A stretch of DNA of 64,000 bases from Bacillus_AB infantis_B (GTDB taxonomy: Bacteria; Bacillota; Bacilli; Bacillales; Cytobacillaceae): contig NZ_VTER01000013.1 of NCBI RefSeq assembly GCF_008180445.1, positions 1 to 64,000 of the forward strand, given 5' to 3'. How positions within the stretch are numbered: position 1 is the first letter of the stretch; every line of letters begins with the position of its first letter. This document shows positions 41,355-49,320 of this stretch, in pieces. The position numbers were made by a program, and so were the translations under genes. Under the pieces are notes generated by a model. The model had not been told where the DNA came from, made no database searches, and was given only the letters and a program-made list of their open reading frames with translations.

Positions 41355-42392
41355 TTATTCCCTCCCTTTCAGCGGTATCCGTATTTCAATATAAGTCCCT
41401 TCTCCCTGTTTGGACCGGATATTGAAAATCCCGCCGATTTCCTCGCATCTTTCCCGCATGGTTTTCAGCCCATAAGAGGCAACCCTTTCAATATGAGGGT
41501 CAAATCCCTTTCCGTCATCTCCGATAAATAAATATGTATAATCTTCCTTTTCTGTAAGGGTCAGCTTTATCTTTGATGCATCGGCATGCCTTAGGATATT
41601 AGAAAGTGCCTCCTGGACAACTCTGAACAAATGCTCTTCTGCTGCTTTGGAGAGCTCGATTTCATCTATGCTGGCCTGAAAATCGATGGTAGTCTTCCCG
41701 CGCAATTCGTGTATGAGCTTGATAATCCCGTCACACAAGGTATCATCGCTCAGCTGGATCGGCCTTAAATGGAGAAGGAGCGCCCTCATTTCCCCCTGCG
41801 CTTTGGCGGCGATACCGGAAATTTCCTCGAGCTGTTTCTTCGCTTTCTCAGAATCCCTGTCAAAGACCTTCAGCGCAGCAGATGACATCATGCTGAGAGC
41901 AAACAGCTGCTGGCTCACGACATCATGGAGATCCCTTGCAAGTCGCTGCCTTTCCTCCATTACTGCTGCTGCATGAGCCGACTGGGCCAGGGATGAGCGC
42001 TCATCAGCAAGCCTCTGGACTGAGTGGACCTGCTCCTGGATATAGTCAGCCAAACCATCAAGCTCATCTGCAATAAGCCCTATTTCATCTTTTTCATAAG
42101 AAGATATCCTTCCTCCCAGCTTGCCGGACCGCAGATTGGACACTGCAACCAGGATATCTCCAAGCCTTCCCTTGATTAAGTAACTGCCTTTAATGCCAAA
42201 ATAGCCTCCGGCAGCCAGCAGGATCAGCAGGCAATAGATAAAGAGCCAGAAAGAGATCGAGATGGTGAGGACCGGTTCATCGGCAAAGAATAAATAAACT
42301 TGGATCCCGACAAAGAAGATGAGCGAGCTGATCAGCGCCATCATAATAAAGCTCTGGATAAACCAATACCTGATTCCGAACATTTTTTTCAT
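41355..42392 (-). CDS. liaS: LiaS/VraS family sensor histidine kinase
   Basis: 345 aa. Two membrane segments (about 11-36 and 43-65) with a very short outside loop, typical of intramembrane-sensing kinases. HAMP-like linker, then HisKA_3 with His156 in RLARDLHDVVSQQLFALSMM and an HATPase domain (LFRVVQEALSNILRHADAS; GDDGKGFDP). LiaF, encoded just before it, keeps it inactive until cell wall stress. Confidence 0.92.
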   Translation of the reverse strand: MKKMFGIRYWFIQSFIMMALISSLIFFVGIQVYLFFADEPVLTISISFWLFIYCLLILLAAGGYFGIKGSYLIKGRLGDILVAVSNLRSGKLGGRISSYEKDEIGLIADELDGLADYIQEQVHSVQRLADERSSLAQSAHAAAVMEERQRLARDLHDVVSQQLFALSMMSSAALKVFDRDSEKAKKQLEEISGIAAKAQGEMRALLLHLRPIQLSDDTLCDGIIKLIHELRGKTTIDFQASIDEIELSKAAEEHLFRVVQEALSNILRHADASKIKLTLTEKEDYTYLFIGDDGKGFDPHIERVASYGLKTMRERCEEIGGIFNIRSKQGEGTYIEIRIPLKGRE

Positions 42393-42404
42393 CAGCAGTA
42401 TCTC

Positions 42405-43238
42405 CTATACATGATCAATTCGAATGGAGCCGACTTTGAGCTGGATCGTTATATTCAACTTTCTTGCCGCATCATCGTATCCCGGGGATTTATAATACAG
42501 TTTACGGTTAAGGTCTTCAGATTTCAGATCGAAAATGCGGATATCCCCGATATTGATATCGGAGTGGACCATAATCGGGACATCCTCAGGGATAATCATC
42601 TTAACATCGCCGACCCATCCCTTGACTGAAATAGGCGTTTCCTTTTCAGGTATATACGCCTTGCTGAAGTCGATAAAATAATCACCGACCGTATTATACA
42701 GATCCAAAGGTTCTACAGACCAATTTGCGTTTTTAAAGCTGACGTCGCCTATAGAGAATCCTTTGATGTTTGCTAATGGGGCATGCCGGGATCCCTTCTT
42801 GATCCTGATGATTTTTTCCTCGCCGGGCTCCTTTCCGCTTTCCTCTATCCCATCATATTTTTTAGCTGGAAACTCCGTTTCAACATGCACCTTAATATGC
42901 TCTTTCCTTACGAGAAGCGAGAATCCAAGGTATACGATGGCAAGCGGCCAAAGCTTCCACACATCCCAAAAAGAAAACTGGAGCAGTCCGAATCTGTCAG
43001 AGGCCAGCAGCCCGGAGAAAACGAGCAGAAATCCGGCAAAAACTTTGCCCCCTTTTTTTCTGGCCAATGACGAGATCAGCAGAATAAGGCTATAGCCGAA
43101 AATCACAAAAGGATATACTGTGACAAAAAAATTCTTTATTTCCAAGGAAATGACACCTATATTTACAAGAAGCAGCAGGACACCTGCAGCCAGAAGGCAT
43201 AATGCAAACATCATTTGATTGACTGATCGATAACGCAA
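42405..43238 (-). CDS. liaF: LiaF-like inhibitor of LiaRS
   Basis: 277 aa. Three to four hydrophobic segments in the first 110 residues (QMMFALCLLAAGVLLLLVNIGVI and others), then a cytoplasmic C-terminal domain (DUF2154 type) with NWSVEPLDLYNTVGDYFIDFSKAYIPE and VGDVKMIIPEDVPIMVHSDINIGDIRIFD. First gene of liaFSR, 12 nt ahead of liaS. Confidence 0.9.
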   Translation of the reverse strand: MRYRSVNQMMFALCLLAAGVLLLLVNIGVISLEIKNFFVTVYPFVIFGYSLILLISSLARKKGGKVFAGFLLVFSGLLASDRFGLLQFSFWDVWKLWPLAIVYLGFSLLVRKEHIKVHVETEFPAKKYDGIEESGKEPGEEKIIRIKKGSRHAPLANIKGFSIGDVSFKNANWSVEPLDLYNTVGDYFIDFSKAYIPEKETPISVKGWVGDVKMIIPEDVPIMVHSDINIGDIRIFDLKSEDLNRKLYYKSPGYDDAARKLNITIQLKVGSIRIDHV

Positions 43239-43404
43239 TTGGCTCCCCTTCTTTCTTTCTCTATAAATATTCGCTGCAGAAAATGTTTTTCCCTGCTATT
43301 CCATTTTATCAGTCTTCCATCAATCTTTAACTGCCTCTGGAATGCTTTTCCCTCCGCCTTGAGGCGGATGTGTGCCATGCACATCGCCCACAACTGAACA
43401 TAAT

Positions 43405-43444
43405 CTATAGTACGCTTGAAGGCTATGGCCCAAGCATACTATAG
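43405..43444 (+). promoter_or_regulatory. long inverted repeat just ahead of the transporter ribosome binding site
   Basis: CTATAGTACGCTTG (43405-43418) and CAAGCATACTATAG (43431-43444) pair at 13 of 14 positions, and inner GGC / GCC extend the hairpin. The GGAGGG site starts at 43445. A possible -10 CATAAT ends at 43404. It could be an operator over the start site or an RNA hairpin that covers the 5' end. Confidence 0.6.
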
Positions 43445-43456
43445 GAGGGATATAAA

Positions 43457-44851
43457 ATGGCGATTGATCTGACTGTCCTTCATGCTATCTATGTTTTCTT
43501 CATTGTACTCATCATCGGTTTTATGATAGCGAAACGGGATACGGCCCTTGTGTGCATAGCCGGGATCTTCCTGATTGCCATCACAAGCACCGGCTCGTTG
43601 AGCACCTCAGTCAGCAGTGTGTTCAATAGCTTTATATACGCGATAACCGAGCTTCTTTCTACCATTCTCGTCATCTCCATCATCGTCGCCATGAGCAGGG
43701 TCCTTGCTGCTGCGGGAGTAAGCGATGCGATGATTGCTCCCTTCTCCAGGCTGATTAAAGGTCCGGCAGGCGCTTATTGGACGATCGGCATTGTTATGAT
43801 GGTGATATCCTGGTTCTTTTGGCCATCACCAGCAGTTGCCCTTCTTGGAGCAGTCCTTCTGCCGGCAGCTTTGAAGGCAGGGCTTCCTGCCCTGGGAGCA
43901 GCTATGGCCATGAACCTCTTCGGGCACGGAATTGCCCTGTCAGGCGACTTCATCATCCAGGCAGCCCCTAAATTGACGGCAGACGCTGCCGGGCTCCCGG
44001 CAGGGGAAGTAATAGCTGCCAGCATCCCTCTTGTAGCCGTAATGGGGATTGTCACAGTTGTTGCTGCCTTTATCTTTCTGAAAAGGGATATGAAAAAGGG
44101 CCTCCTGCTGCCGGCTGCTCCCCCTGATCAAAGGAATGAGGCTGAATCAGGAGAGCCCGGGCTACTTTCAAGGAGCCAAAGGGGATTTTTTGCTGTCCTT
44201 ATCCCTGTTTTATTCGCTTTAGATGTAGCAGCTATGTTCTTGCTTGACCTGCAGGGCGGCGATGCAACAGCACTTGTGGGCGGGACATCGATTTTTATTC
44301 TGCTGGTGATCACCTTGGCAAGCCACAAAAATAAAGGACTGGAAAAAACAACCTTCTATATGATTGAAGGCTTTCAATTTGGCTTCAAGGTTTTCGGGCC
44401 TGTCATCCCTATCGCAGCTTTCTTTTACCTTGGAGATTCCGGCTTTACAAGCATAATCGGCGACTATTTGCCGGAGGGATCACAGGGCATCGTCAATGAC
44501 CTCGGGGTTGCACTGGCAGGAGCAGTACCGCTGAGCAAGGAAGTGGCAGCTGTTACGCTCACTGTTACAGGTGCAATCACAGGTCTGGATGGTTCCGGCT
44601 TTTCCGGCATCTCCCTGGCAGGCTCTGTCGCCAGCCTTTTTGCTTCAGCGATCGGTGCCGGTGCAGCAACTTTGACAGCCCTTGGACAGGTTGCCGCCAT
44701 CTGGGTTGGCGGGGGGACGCTCGTACCCTGGGCCCTCATCCCTGCAGCCGCCATCTGCAATGTGGATCCTTTTGAGCTTGCAAGGAGGAATCTCCTGCCT
44801 GTCATCATTGGGCTTGCAGCCACTACCATTGTCGCCATGTTCCTGATATAA
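43457..44851 (+). CDS. polytopic membrane transporter, unknown substrate
   Basis: 464 aa with about 11-12 hydrophobic segments. N-terminus MAIDLTVLHAIYVFFIVLIIG; Gly/Ala/Pro-rich loops SWFFWPSPAVALLGAVLLPAAL and MNLFGHGIALSGDFIIQAAPKLTADAAGLPAGEV; a cytoplasmic linker at about 220-240. The build is like secondary carriers of the ion-transporter superfamily (GntP/Dcu type), probably for an organic acid, but I do not recognise the family. Single-gene unit, well insulated by terminators. Confidence 0.82.
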   Translation: MAIDLTVLHAIYVFFIVLIIGFMIAKRDTALVCIAGIFLIAITSTGSLSTSVSSVFNSFIYAITELLSTILVISIIVAMSRVLAAAGVSDAMIAPFSRLIKGPAGAYWTIGIVMMVISWFFWPSPAVALLGAVLLPAALKAGLPALGAAMAMNLFGHGIALSGDFIIQAAPKLTADAAGLPAGEVIAASIPLVAVMGIVTVVAAFIFLKRDMKKGLLLPAAPPDQRNEAESGEPGLLSRSQRGFFAVLIPVLFALDVAAMFLLDLQGGDATALVGGTSIFILLVITLASHKNKGLEKTTFYMIEGFQFGFKVFGPVIPIAAFFYLGDSGFTSIIGDYLPEGSQGIVNDLGVALAGAVPLSKEVAAVTLTVTGAITGLDGSGFSGISLAGSVASLFASAIGAGAATLTALGQVAAIWVGGGTLVPWALIPAAAICNVDPFELARRNLLPVIIGLAATTIVAMFLI

Positions 44852-44863
44852 GTGTGAACGGGA

Positions 44864-44912
44864 TAGCAAAAAAAAGAGGCAGCTGCCATCAGCTGCCCCC
44901 TCTATTTTTTTA
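44864..44912. terminator. bidirectional terminator between transporter and ywbE
   Basis: Stem GAGGCAGCTG / CAGCTGCC(CC)CTC with A-run before and T-run after, so it serves both convergent genes and covers the end of ywbE. Confidence 0.8.
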
Positions 44913-45105
44913 TGATTTCTGCCACTCTGCCCACCTGGCCGTCTGTCAGTCTCACCTTGATTCCATGCGGGTGGAAAGAAGAATTGGTCAGAAGATCCTT
45001 AATGATCCCCCTTGTCCTTGCCCCTGACCGCTGGTCTTTCTTTAAGATGATATCAGCTTCCATTCCAGGCTTAACATGCTCACGATATTTGCCGCTGTCA
45101 GACAT
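44902..45105 (-). CDS. ywbE: YwbE family protein
   Basis: 67 aa, with HVKPGMEADIILKKDQRSGARTRGIIKDLLTNSSFHPHGIKVRLTDGQVGRV, almost the whole family domain. An S1/KOW-like small beta barrel is likely, so RNA or nucleic acid binding is possible. ATG at 45105 follows AAAGGAGC; the in-frame extension to 45141 was rejected. Confidence 0.87.
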   Translation of the reverse strand: MSDSGKYREHVKPGMEADIILKKDQRSGARTRGIIKDLLTNSSFHPHGIKVRLTDGQVGRVAEIIKK

Positions 45106-45213
45106 GCAATCAGCTCCTTTTCCTTTTGCGCCATCAGGCACGCTTTTTGTTCTTCTATTCTAATGGTATAATAGGCAGAACACAAAATTAACACCTTATC
45201 CATTGGAGGAAAC

Positions 45214-45681
45214 ATGCTTACTTTTGAAGAAAAATTAGCGATCATCGAGTCATTTCCCGAGCTTGAGAGAAAAGACGTCTCTCTGGGAAGAGTCAACTTC
45301 CATTATGAAGAAAGCGCAATAGACAAGAAAAATGTGGTTTACCATCTGCATCCGAACGGCAATGGCTTTGTTTTTGCAGAATATGTACAGAGTTATTCGC
45401 CTGACAGCAAAGGCATGGTGAACATCAGGGATTTCTCTGAATCCGAGCTGCGGGATATTATTGAAAAATCGATCCAGTCCCTCTCCGGCCATGATGCCGA
45501 AGAAGCCCAGCCTGCTGCAAGGCTGGAAGAAACGTGGAGCAGCCCGAGCGGTGAGACCCTTGTTCTCATAGAGGAAGATGAAATGTGGAATGTATATGCC
45601 GGCCTGAACCTGGACGCCGCTTTTCTATCTTATCGGGAAGCAAAAGAATATCTTGAAGAAGAAGGATTTAAACGGAGCTAA
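45214..45681 (+). CDS. conserved protein of unknown function
   Basis: 155 aa, acidic, soluble. N-terminal part MLTFEEKLAIIESFPELERKDVS then FHYEESAIDKKNVVYHLHPNGNGFVFAEY, and a C-terminal repeat-like domain (ETLVLIEEDEMWNVYAGLNLDAAFLSYREAKEYLEEEGF). TATAAT lies about 45 nt ahead and GGAGG 6 nt before the ATG. I do not recognise it. It has its own perfect terminator. Confidence 0.85.
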   Translation: MLTFEEKLAIIESFPELERKDVSLGRVNFHYEESAIDKKNVVYHLHPNGNGFVFAEYVQSYSPDSKGMVNIRDFSESELRDIIEKSIQSLSGHDAEEAQPAARLEETWSSPSGETLVLIEEDEMWNVYAGLNLDAAFLSYREAKEYLEEEGFKRS

Positions 45682-45720
45682 AACAAAGAGGCAGCCTCAT
45701 TGGGCTGCCTCTTTGTTTTC
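45681..45720. terminator. bidirectional terminator
   Basis: Perfect stem AACAAAGAGGCAGCC / GGCTGCCTCTTTGTT with flanking A and T runs, between convergent genes. Confidence 0.9.
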
Positions 45721-45909
45721 TTAAAAATTGCCATTCTGATTTTCCGGCCGGCTGTTATGGAGATGGGATTCAATATAGACCCTTTCCGAAGGAGAAACAT
45801 GCTGTTCATTATGTTCGGGGTCTGTATGCTGGATCCCTTTCCTCCGATAGATAACATCAACCAGCACCCCGAATCCAAGGAGCCCGCCTAAAATTATGAG
45901 CCATAACAT
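45721..45909 (-). CDS. small single-pass membrane protein
   Basis: 62 aa from ATG at 45909 (after AAAGGGTGA). N-terminal membrane segment MLWLIILGGLLGFGVLVDVIY, then a hydrophilic His/Glu/Asn-rich tail. This form is common in Bacillaceae, but I know no function. It follows the deacetylase-like gene by about 40 nt. Confidence 0.72.
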   Translation of the reverse strand: MLWLIILGGLLGFGVLVDVIYRRKGIQHTDPEHNEQHVSPSERVYIESHLHNSRPENQNGNF

Positions 45910-45951
45910 GATTATCACCCTTTCCACTTGCCTCATTTTGTCCAGTTGCTT

Positions 45952-46731
45952 TTAATAGAATGGATAATACTCTTTTCGGATCTCACTTGAAATGATCTCT
46001 GATACAGGGGCGATTCTGATGCCTTTCTCTTCAAAATACCCCTTTTCCTGAAGGATCCCTGCCGAACAGACCTTGCCCGTCACGCCGACATGCCCGATTG
46101 CGATCCCTCTGCCCTGCTGCTCCGTGATCAGGGCCAGCTTCTTCATCTGCCGCCTGACATGGGAAACAGAAGAAACGTCATCAAGAAATACATCTCTTTT
46201 AATGAGCGGCACACCAAGCTCTTTTGCAATTATGGGAAATTTTGATTCAGGGCTTGTGCCGCTGTCCACAATATACAGCTTCCGTTCTTTCGCTATTTTT
46301 ACGATTTCCCGCACAATGCCTTCATCTTCCACCGCCCGGGATCCCATATGATTATTGAGCCCCTTTGCATAAGGAACGCTGTCAATGGCTTCATTGACCC
46401 TTTTCCTCACTTCTTCAGCAGACAGATTGGTTGTGATCGGTTTTGGCCCGAGCCATGATTTCTTTCCCCTTTTAGGCTCCATTGGCAGGTGGACCATGAT
46501 TTCAAATCCATTTTCGTGCGCCCATTCGGCATGCTGTGCCGTCTGATCTGTAAATGGCATCACTGCTGCTGTAATCGGGATATCGCCTTCAAGGAAATCT
46601 TTTACGCCTCCGATGCCTCCTCCAAAATCATCAATGATGATAGCAGCTTTCCTTTCTTCCTGCTGGGTTTCGGCACTGGCAGATGAGGCAAAGAAAGAAC
46701 ATAAGATAAGCAATACGGCAATCTTTTTCAT
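45952..46731 (-). CDS. divergent polysaccharide deacetylase (YibQ family)
   Basis: 259 aa, exported: signal peptide MKKIAVLLILCSFFASSASA. The fold motifs AAIIIDDFGGGIGG (metal Asp pair), MVHLPMEPK, NNHMGSRAVEDEGI, DSGTSPESK and AIGHVGVTGK are those of the YibQ/DUF610 branch of NodB-like carbohydrate deacetylases. It probably acts on a wall or extracellular polysaccharide. Confidence 0.88.
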   Translation of the reverse strand: MKKIAVLLILCSFFASSASAETQQEERKAAIIIDDFGGGIGGVKDFLEGDIPITAAVMPFTDQTAQHAEWAHENGFEIMVHLPMEPKRGKKSWLGPKPITTNLSAEEVRKRVNEAIDSVPYAKGLNNHMGSRAVEDEGIVREIVKIAKERKLYIVDSGTSPESKFPIIAKELGVPLIKRDVFLDDVSSVSHVRRQMKKLALITEQQGRGIAIGHVGVTGKVCSAGILQEKGYFEEKGIRIAPVSEIISSEIRKEYYPFY

Positions 46732-46863
46732 ATTTCCTCCTGCTGATCGTTGTTCCTCTTACATTCCCCTGCGTGATGAGTGTTCATTCATAGCTCATGA
46801 CAAGAAGCGGTTACTAATTGTATATACGATTAAATTTCACAAAAGTTTCAATATTTAGAAAAT

Positions 46864-46893
46864 ATAAGAAAAGCCTGGCAGATGCCAGGCCGG
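46864..46893 (-). terminator. terminator of the VWA gene
   Basis: Stem GCCTGGC / GCCAGGC (46873-46890) with TTTTCTTAT on the minus strand. Confidence 0.8.
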
Positions 46894-46894
46894 A

Positions 46895-47560
46895 TTATTT
46901 TAAAACGCCTTTTTCCCGTGCTTCTTTAATCCATGATGGAAATTCATCAAGAAGATGGTCATACAATTCTTCATCGCTTACCTGCTCGATATCTTTAAAA
47001 TGATAAAAATTCGCGTTATCAATATAGCGGCCTTCCATTGTATCCAGTTTTTCCAGCACGTCGAAATTCGCATCGCCAATACCGACAAACTGCCAGAAAA
47101 TAGGCTTGCCTGCCGACTTTACAATCGGTTTCTTGATCGTCTTTTTGCAGCCGCCATCATTGATAAAGACAACGAACGCAGGATCGCTGCTTGGATCTTC
47201 CAGTGTGTATTTGCTGATGACATCTTCCATGACAGGAGGTTCGTCATTGCGCCCAAATTTATGGATTAGATCGTTATTCAGGATATACTGATTAACATAG
47301 CCTTCAAAGTCCCTTTCCGTTACAGGCTTAAGCCTTGAGAACTCATTGTCATATACCCAGATATCGAGCATGCCGTCATCATCAAATTGGCTCGCCACGG
47401 CAAGGATCCGTTCCACTACTTTTTGTACTGTGCCGTTCCGGTACAAGGTGCGCATCGAGCCAGAAATGTCTAAAACCAGCCCGACCCTCGCCTTGACATG
47501 TGACAGCTTTTTCTTTTCCAGCACGATCCCGGCTGTTTTTTTCATCAAAGATATACTCAT
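46895..47560 (-). CDS. von Willebrand A domain protein (TerY/TerF-like)
   Basis: 221 aa. MIDAS motif DISGSM at residues 31-36 with preceding LEKKKLSHVKARVGLVL, as in the vWA domains of tellurite-type stress proteins (PF10138-like). Further motifs PVMEDVISKY, FVVFINDGG and FWQFVGIGDANFDVLEKLD. Cytoplasmic, metal binding. Start at 47560 was chosen from spacing to GGGGAG. No terD, terC or other ter gene is next to it; the PH-like gene 52 nt upstream is probably in the same unit. Confidence 0.85.
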   Translation of the reverse strand: MSISLMKKTAGIVLEKKKLSHVKARVGLVLDISGSMRTLYRNGTVQKVVERILAVASQFDDDGMLDIWVYDNEFSRLKPVTERDFEGYVNQYILNNDLIHKFGRNDEPPVMEDVISKYTLEDPSSDPAFVVFINDGGCKKTIKKPIVKSAGKPIFWQFVGIGDANFDVLEKLDTMEGRYIDNANFYHFKDIEQVSDEELYDHLLDEFPSWIKEAREKGVLK

Positions 47561-47612
47561 GCTCCGCATCTCCCCGCTATGAATAAATTCTTATACTGCA
47601 GCGAACCGCTTC

Positions 47613-48230
47613 TCAATTATTAATAAATTTCTCAAAAACATATCCAAAATCTTTTACATGATATTTTTTCCTGCTGTTCATCAGCCAGTTGAAAGCTGTT
47701 TCGTTCAGCACCCTGAAATCATCCGTTAGGTTTCCTTCCCTAGCGCCTGCAGCCCTGCCCAATGTTGCAGAAGCAACCTCAATGCTCTTTTTTGCAAACT
47801 CCATCGAATGCTCATTTTCCGCACAAATTTCGGAGATTTTTATCAAGGCTTTATACAGGTCCTTCAGTTCTTCAATGAAGCGTTTATGTACATCTATGGA
47901 GAAAGAGGCAGTGCCTATCACAAATTTGATCTCTACATCCATGTCGACTGTCCCTGCTGTTTCCAGGAACACATTCGAGATTTGATTCTCCCTGAAGCTG
48001 TATCTTTTCAGGACTCTCTTCTTGCTCATCGCGCTTGTCCCATCTAAATGGATGACTGCTTTGTTTGTAAAGCAATATTCATCAGATTTAGATTTAATCA
48101 AAAAATAGATTTTTTCATTATCTTCATGCATCACATAATCATCAGCATCGACCTTATCATAGTCAGCCGGCGAGATGACACTGCCAATATCGCTGATCCC
48201 CAGCACATCTGAAGCAACCCTTTTGAACAT
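47613..48230 (-). CDS. PH-like domain protein (YvbH type)
   Basis: 205 aa from ATG at 48230 (after CGGGAGG). N-terminal bacterial PH-like domain at about 10-130 (SPADYDKVDADDYVMHEDNEKIYFLIKSKSDEYCFTNKAVIHLDG, then KKRVLKRYSFRENQISNVFLETAGTVDMDVEIKF), helical C-terminus. Similar to B. subtilis YvbH. The pairing with the vWA gene suggests a joint stress role, as an inference. Confidence 0.82.
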   Translation of the reverse strand: MFKRVASDVLGISDIGSVISPADYDKVDADDYVMHEDNEKIYFLIKSKSDEYCFTNKAVIHLDGTSAMSKKRVLKRYSFRENQISNVFLETAGTVDMDVEIKFVIGTASFSIDVHKRFIEELKDLYKALIKISEICAENEHSMEFAKKSIEVASATLGRAAGAREGNLTDDFRVLNETAFNWLMNSRKKYHVKDFGYVFEKFINN

Positions 48231-48383
48231 ATTACTGCCTCCCGTAATAGTAAGATTCTTTTTTATATTCAGATTTATATTAGCATATACGGGCATTTTC
48301 TTCACTCTTTGAGGTGTACAGCCATTCTTCTGTATTACATGAAATTCAGGTGGCTGGCCCATACTATTTCAGGGAGGTGTAGG

Positions 48384-49292
48384 ATGAAGCTGTTATTATT
48401 TTTCGGCCTTATGGCAGCAGCTGGAGGAATTGGAACGGAACAGTTATCTGTGCTGCAGGAAGGCAAGGATGCAATAAAAGTCCAGAAAGAAGAATTCTCT
48501 GCCAATATACCCGGCCTGCCGCTGGCAGATGAAGATAAATTCAAAGCATTCCAGGCTAAAATGAACAGAGTGGCCTATAAAGAGCCGCAGGATGCCAGAA
48601 TAGGGCCGGGAGAAAGAATCATCCCTGAAAAACCCGGAAGCAAATTGAATCAGGATTTATTTTCATCACGTTTTTATACTACTTACTACCAGTCGGGTTC
48701 AGGGAGCATTGAACTGCCTCTTCTCCCTATTTATCCAAGGGTCGACAGTGAGCTCCTTCTGTCTGTTAAAGCACGCCAGATCGGACAATATGTGACCTAT
48801 TTCAACTCCCATAATAAGGCCAGAACACAGAATATCAGGCTCGCGGCCGGATCGATAGACAGCATTGTTGTATTTCCCGGAGAAGTATTTTCCTTTAATG
48901 AAACAGTCGGCAAGAGGACGGCAGCCAAGGGTTATCTCCCAGCTCCGGTAATTGTCAGGGGAGAACTGTCCGAGGGGATCGGGGGCGGGATATGCCAGGT
49001 ATCTTCAACCCTTTATAATGCTGTCGATAATGCCGGTACAAGCATCATCCAAAGATATTCACACAGCAAGCGTGTCCCGTATGTACCTTCCGGCAGAGAT
49101 GCAACTGTAAGCTGGTATGGACCTGATTTCACCTTTAAGAATACTTACAATCAGCCGATTCTGATCCGTGCACAGGTTTATGGCGGGACTCTTGCCATCA
49201 GGGTCTTTTCTTCGGATGCCATTAAACATGAGCCGCGGAACGTCCCTGGCGCAGCGAAATTCAGCGAAGAAGATGAAAAGGCTGCTGACTGA
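48384..49292 (+). CDS. VanW family protein
   Basis: 302 aa. Short N-terminal hydrophobic segment MKLLLFFGLMAAAGGIG, then a linker and the VanW domain (about 145-285) with NIRLAAGSIDSIVVFPGEVFSFNETVG and GGGICQVSSTLYNAVDNAG, including the conserved Cys. Exported and probably linked to the envelope; molecular function of VanW is unknown. ATG at 48384 follows GGGAGGTGTAGG; the longer frame to 48309 was rejected. Confidence 0.88.
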   Translation: MKLLLFFGLMAAAGGIGTEQLSVLQEGKDAIKVQKEEFSANIPGLPLADEDKFKAFQAKMNRVAYKEPQDARIGPGERIIPEKPGSKLNQDLFSSRFYTTYYQSGSGSIELPLLPIYPRVDSELLLSVKARQIGQYVTYFNSHNKARTQNIRLAAGSIDSIVVFPGEVFSFNETVGKRTAAKGYLPAPVIVRGELSEGIGGGICQVSSTLYNAVDNAGTSIIQRYSHSKRVPYVPSGRDATVSWYGPDFTFKNTYNQPILIRAQVYGGTLAIRVFSSDAIKHEPRNVPGAAKFSEEDEKAAD

Positions 49293-49311
49293 ACGCATAC
49301 CAGTCAGCAGC
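49278..49311 (-). terminator. terminator of cls inside the vanW-like gene end
   Basis: Perfect 11-bp stem GCTGCTGACTG (49281-49291) / CAGTCAGCAGC (49301-49311). Only the minus strand has a T-run after it, so it ends cls and overlaps the stop of the VanW gene. Confidence 0.7.
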
Positions 49312-49320
49312 GTGAATAAG

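Noticed and set aside
43353..43366. CCGCCTTGAGGCGG hairpin as a terminator
   Set aside because: No T-run on either side and it lies in a divergent promoter region.
43211..43393. 60-residue minus-strand frame ahead of liaF
   Set aside because: Overlaps the liaF start in another frame; composition not protein-like; liaF has its own start signals.
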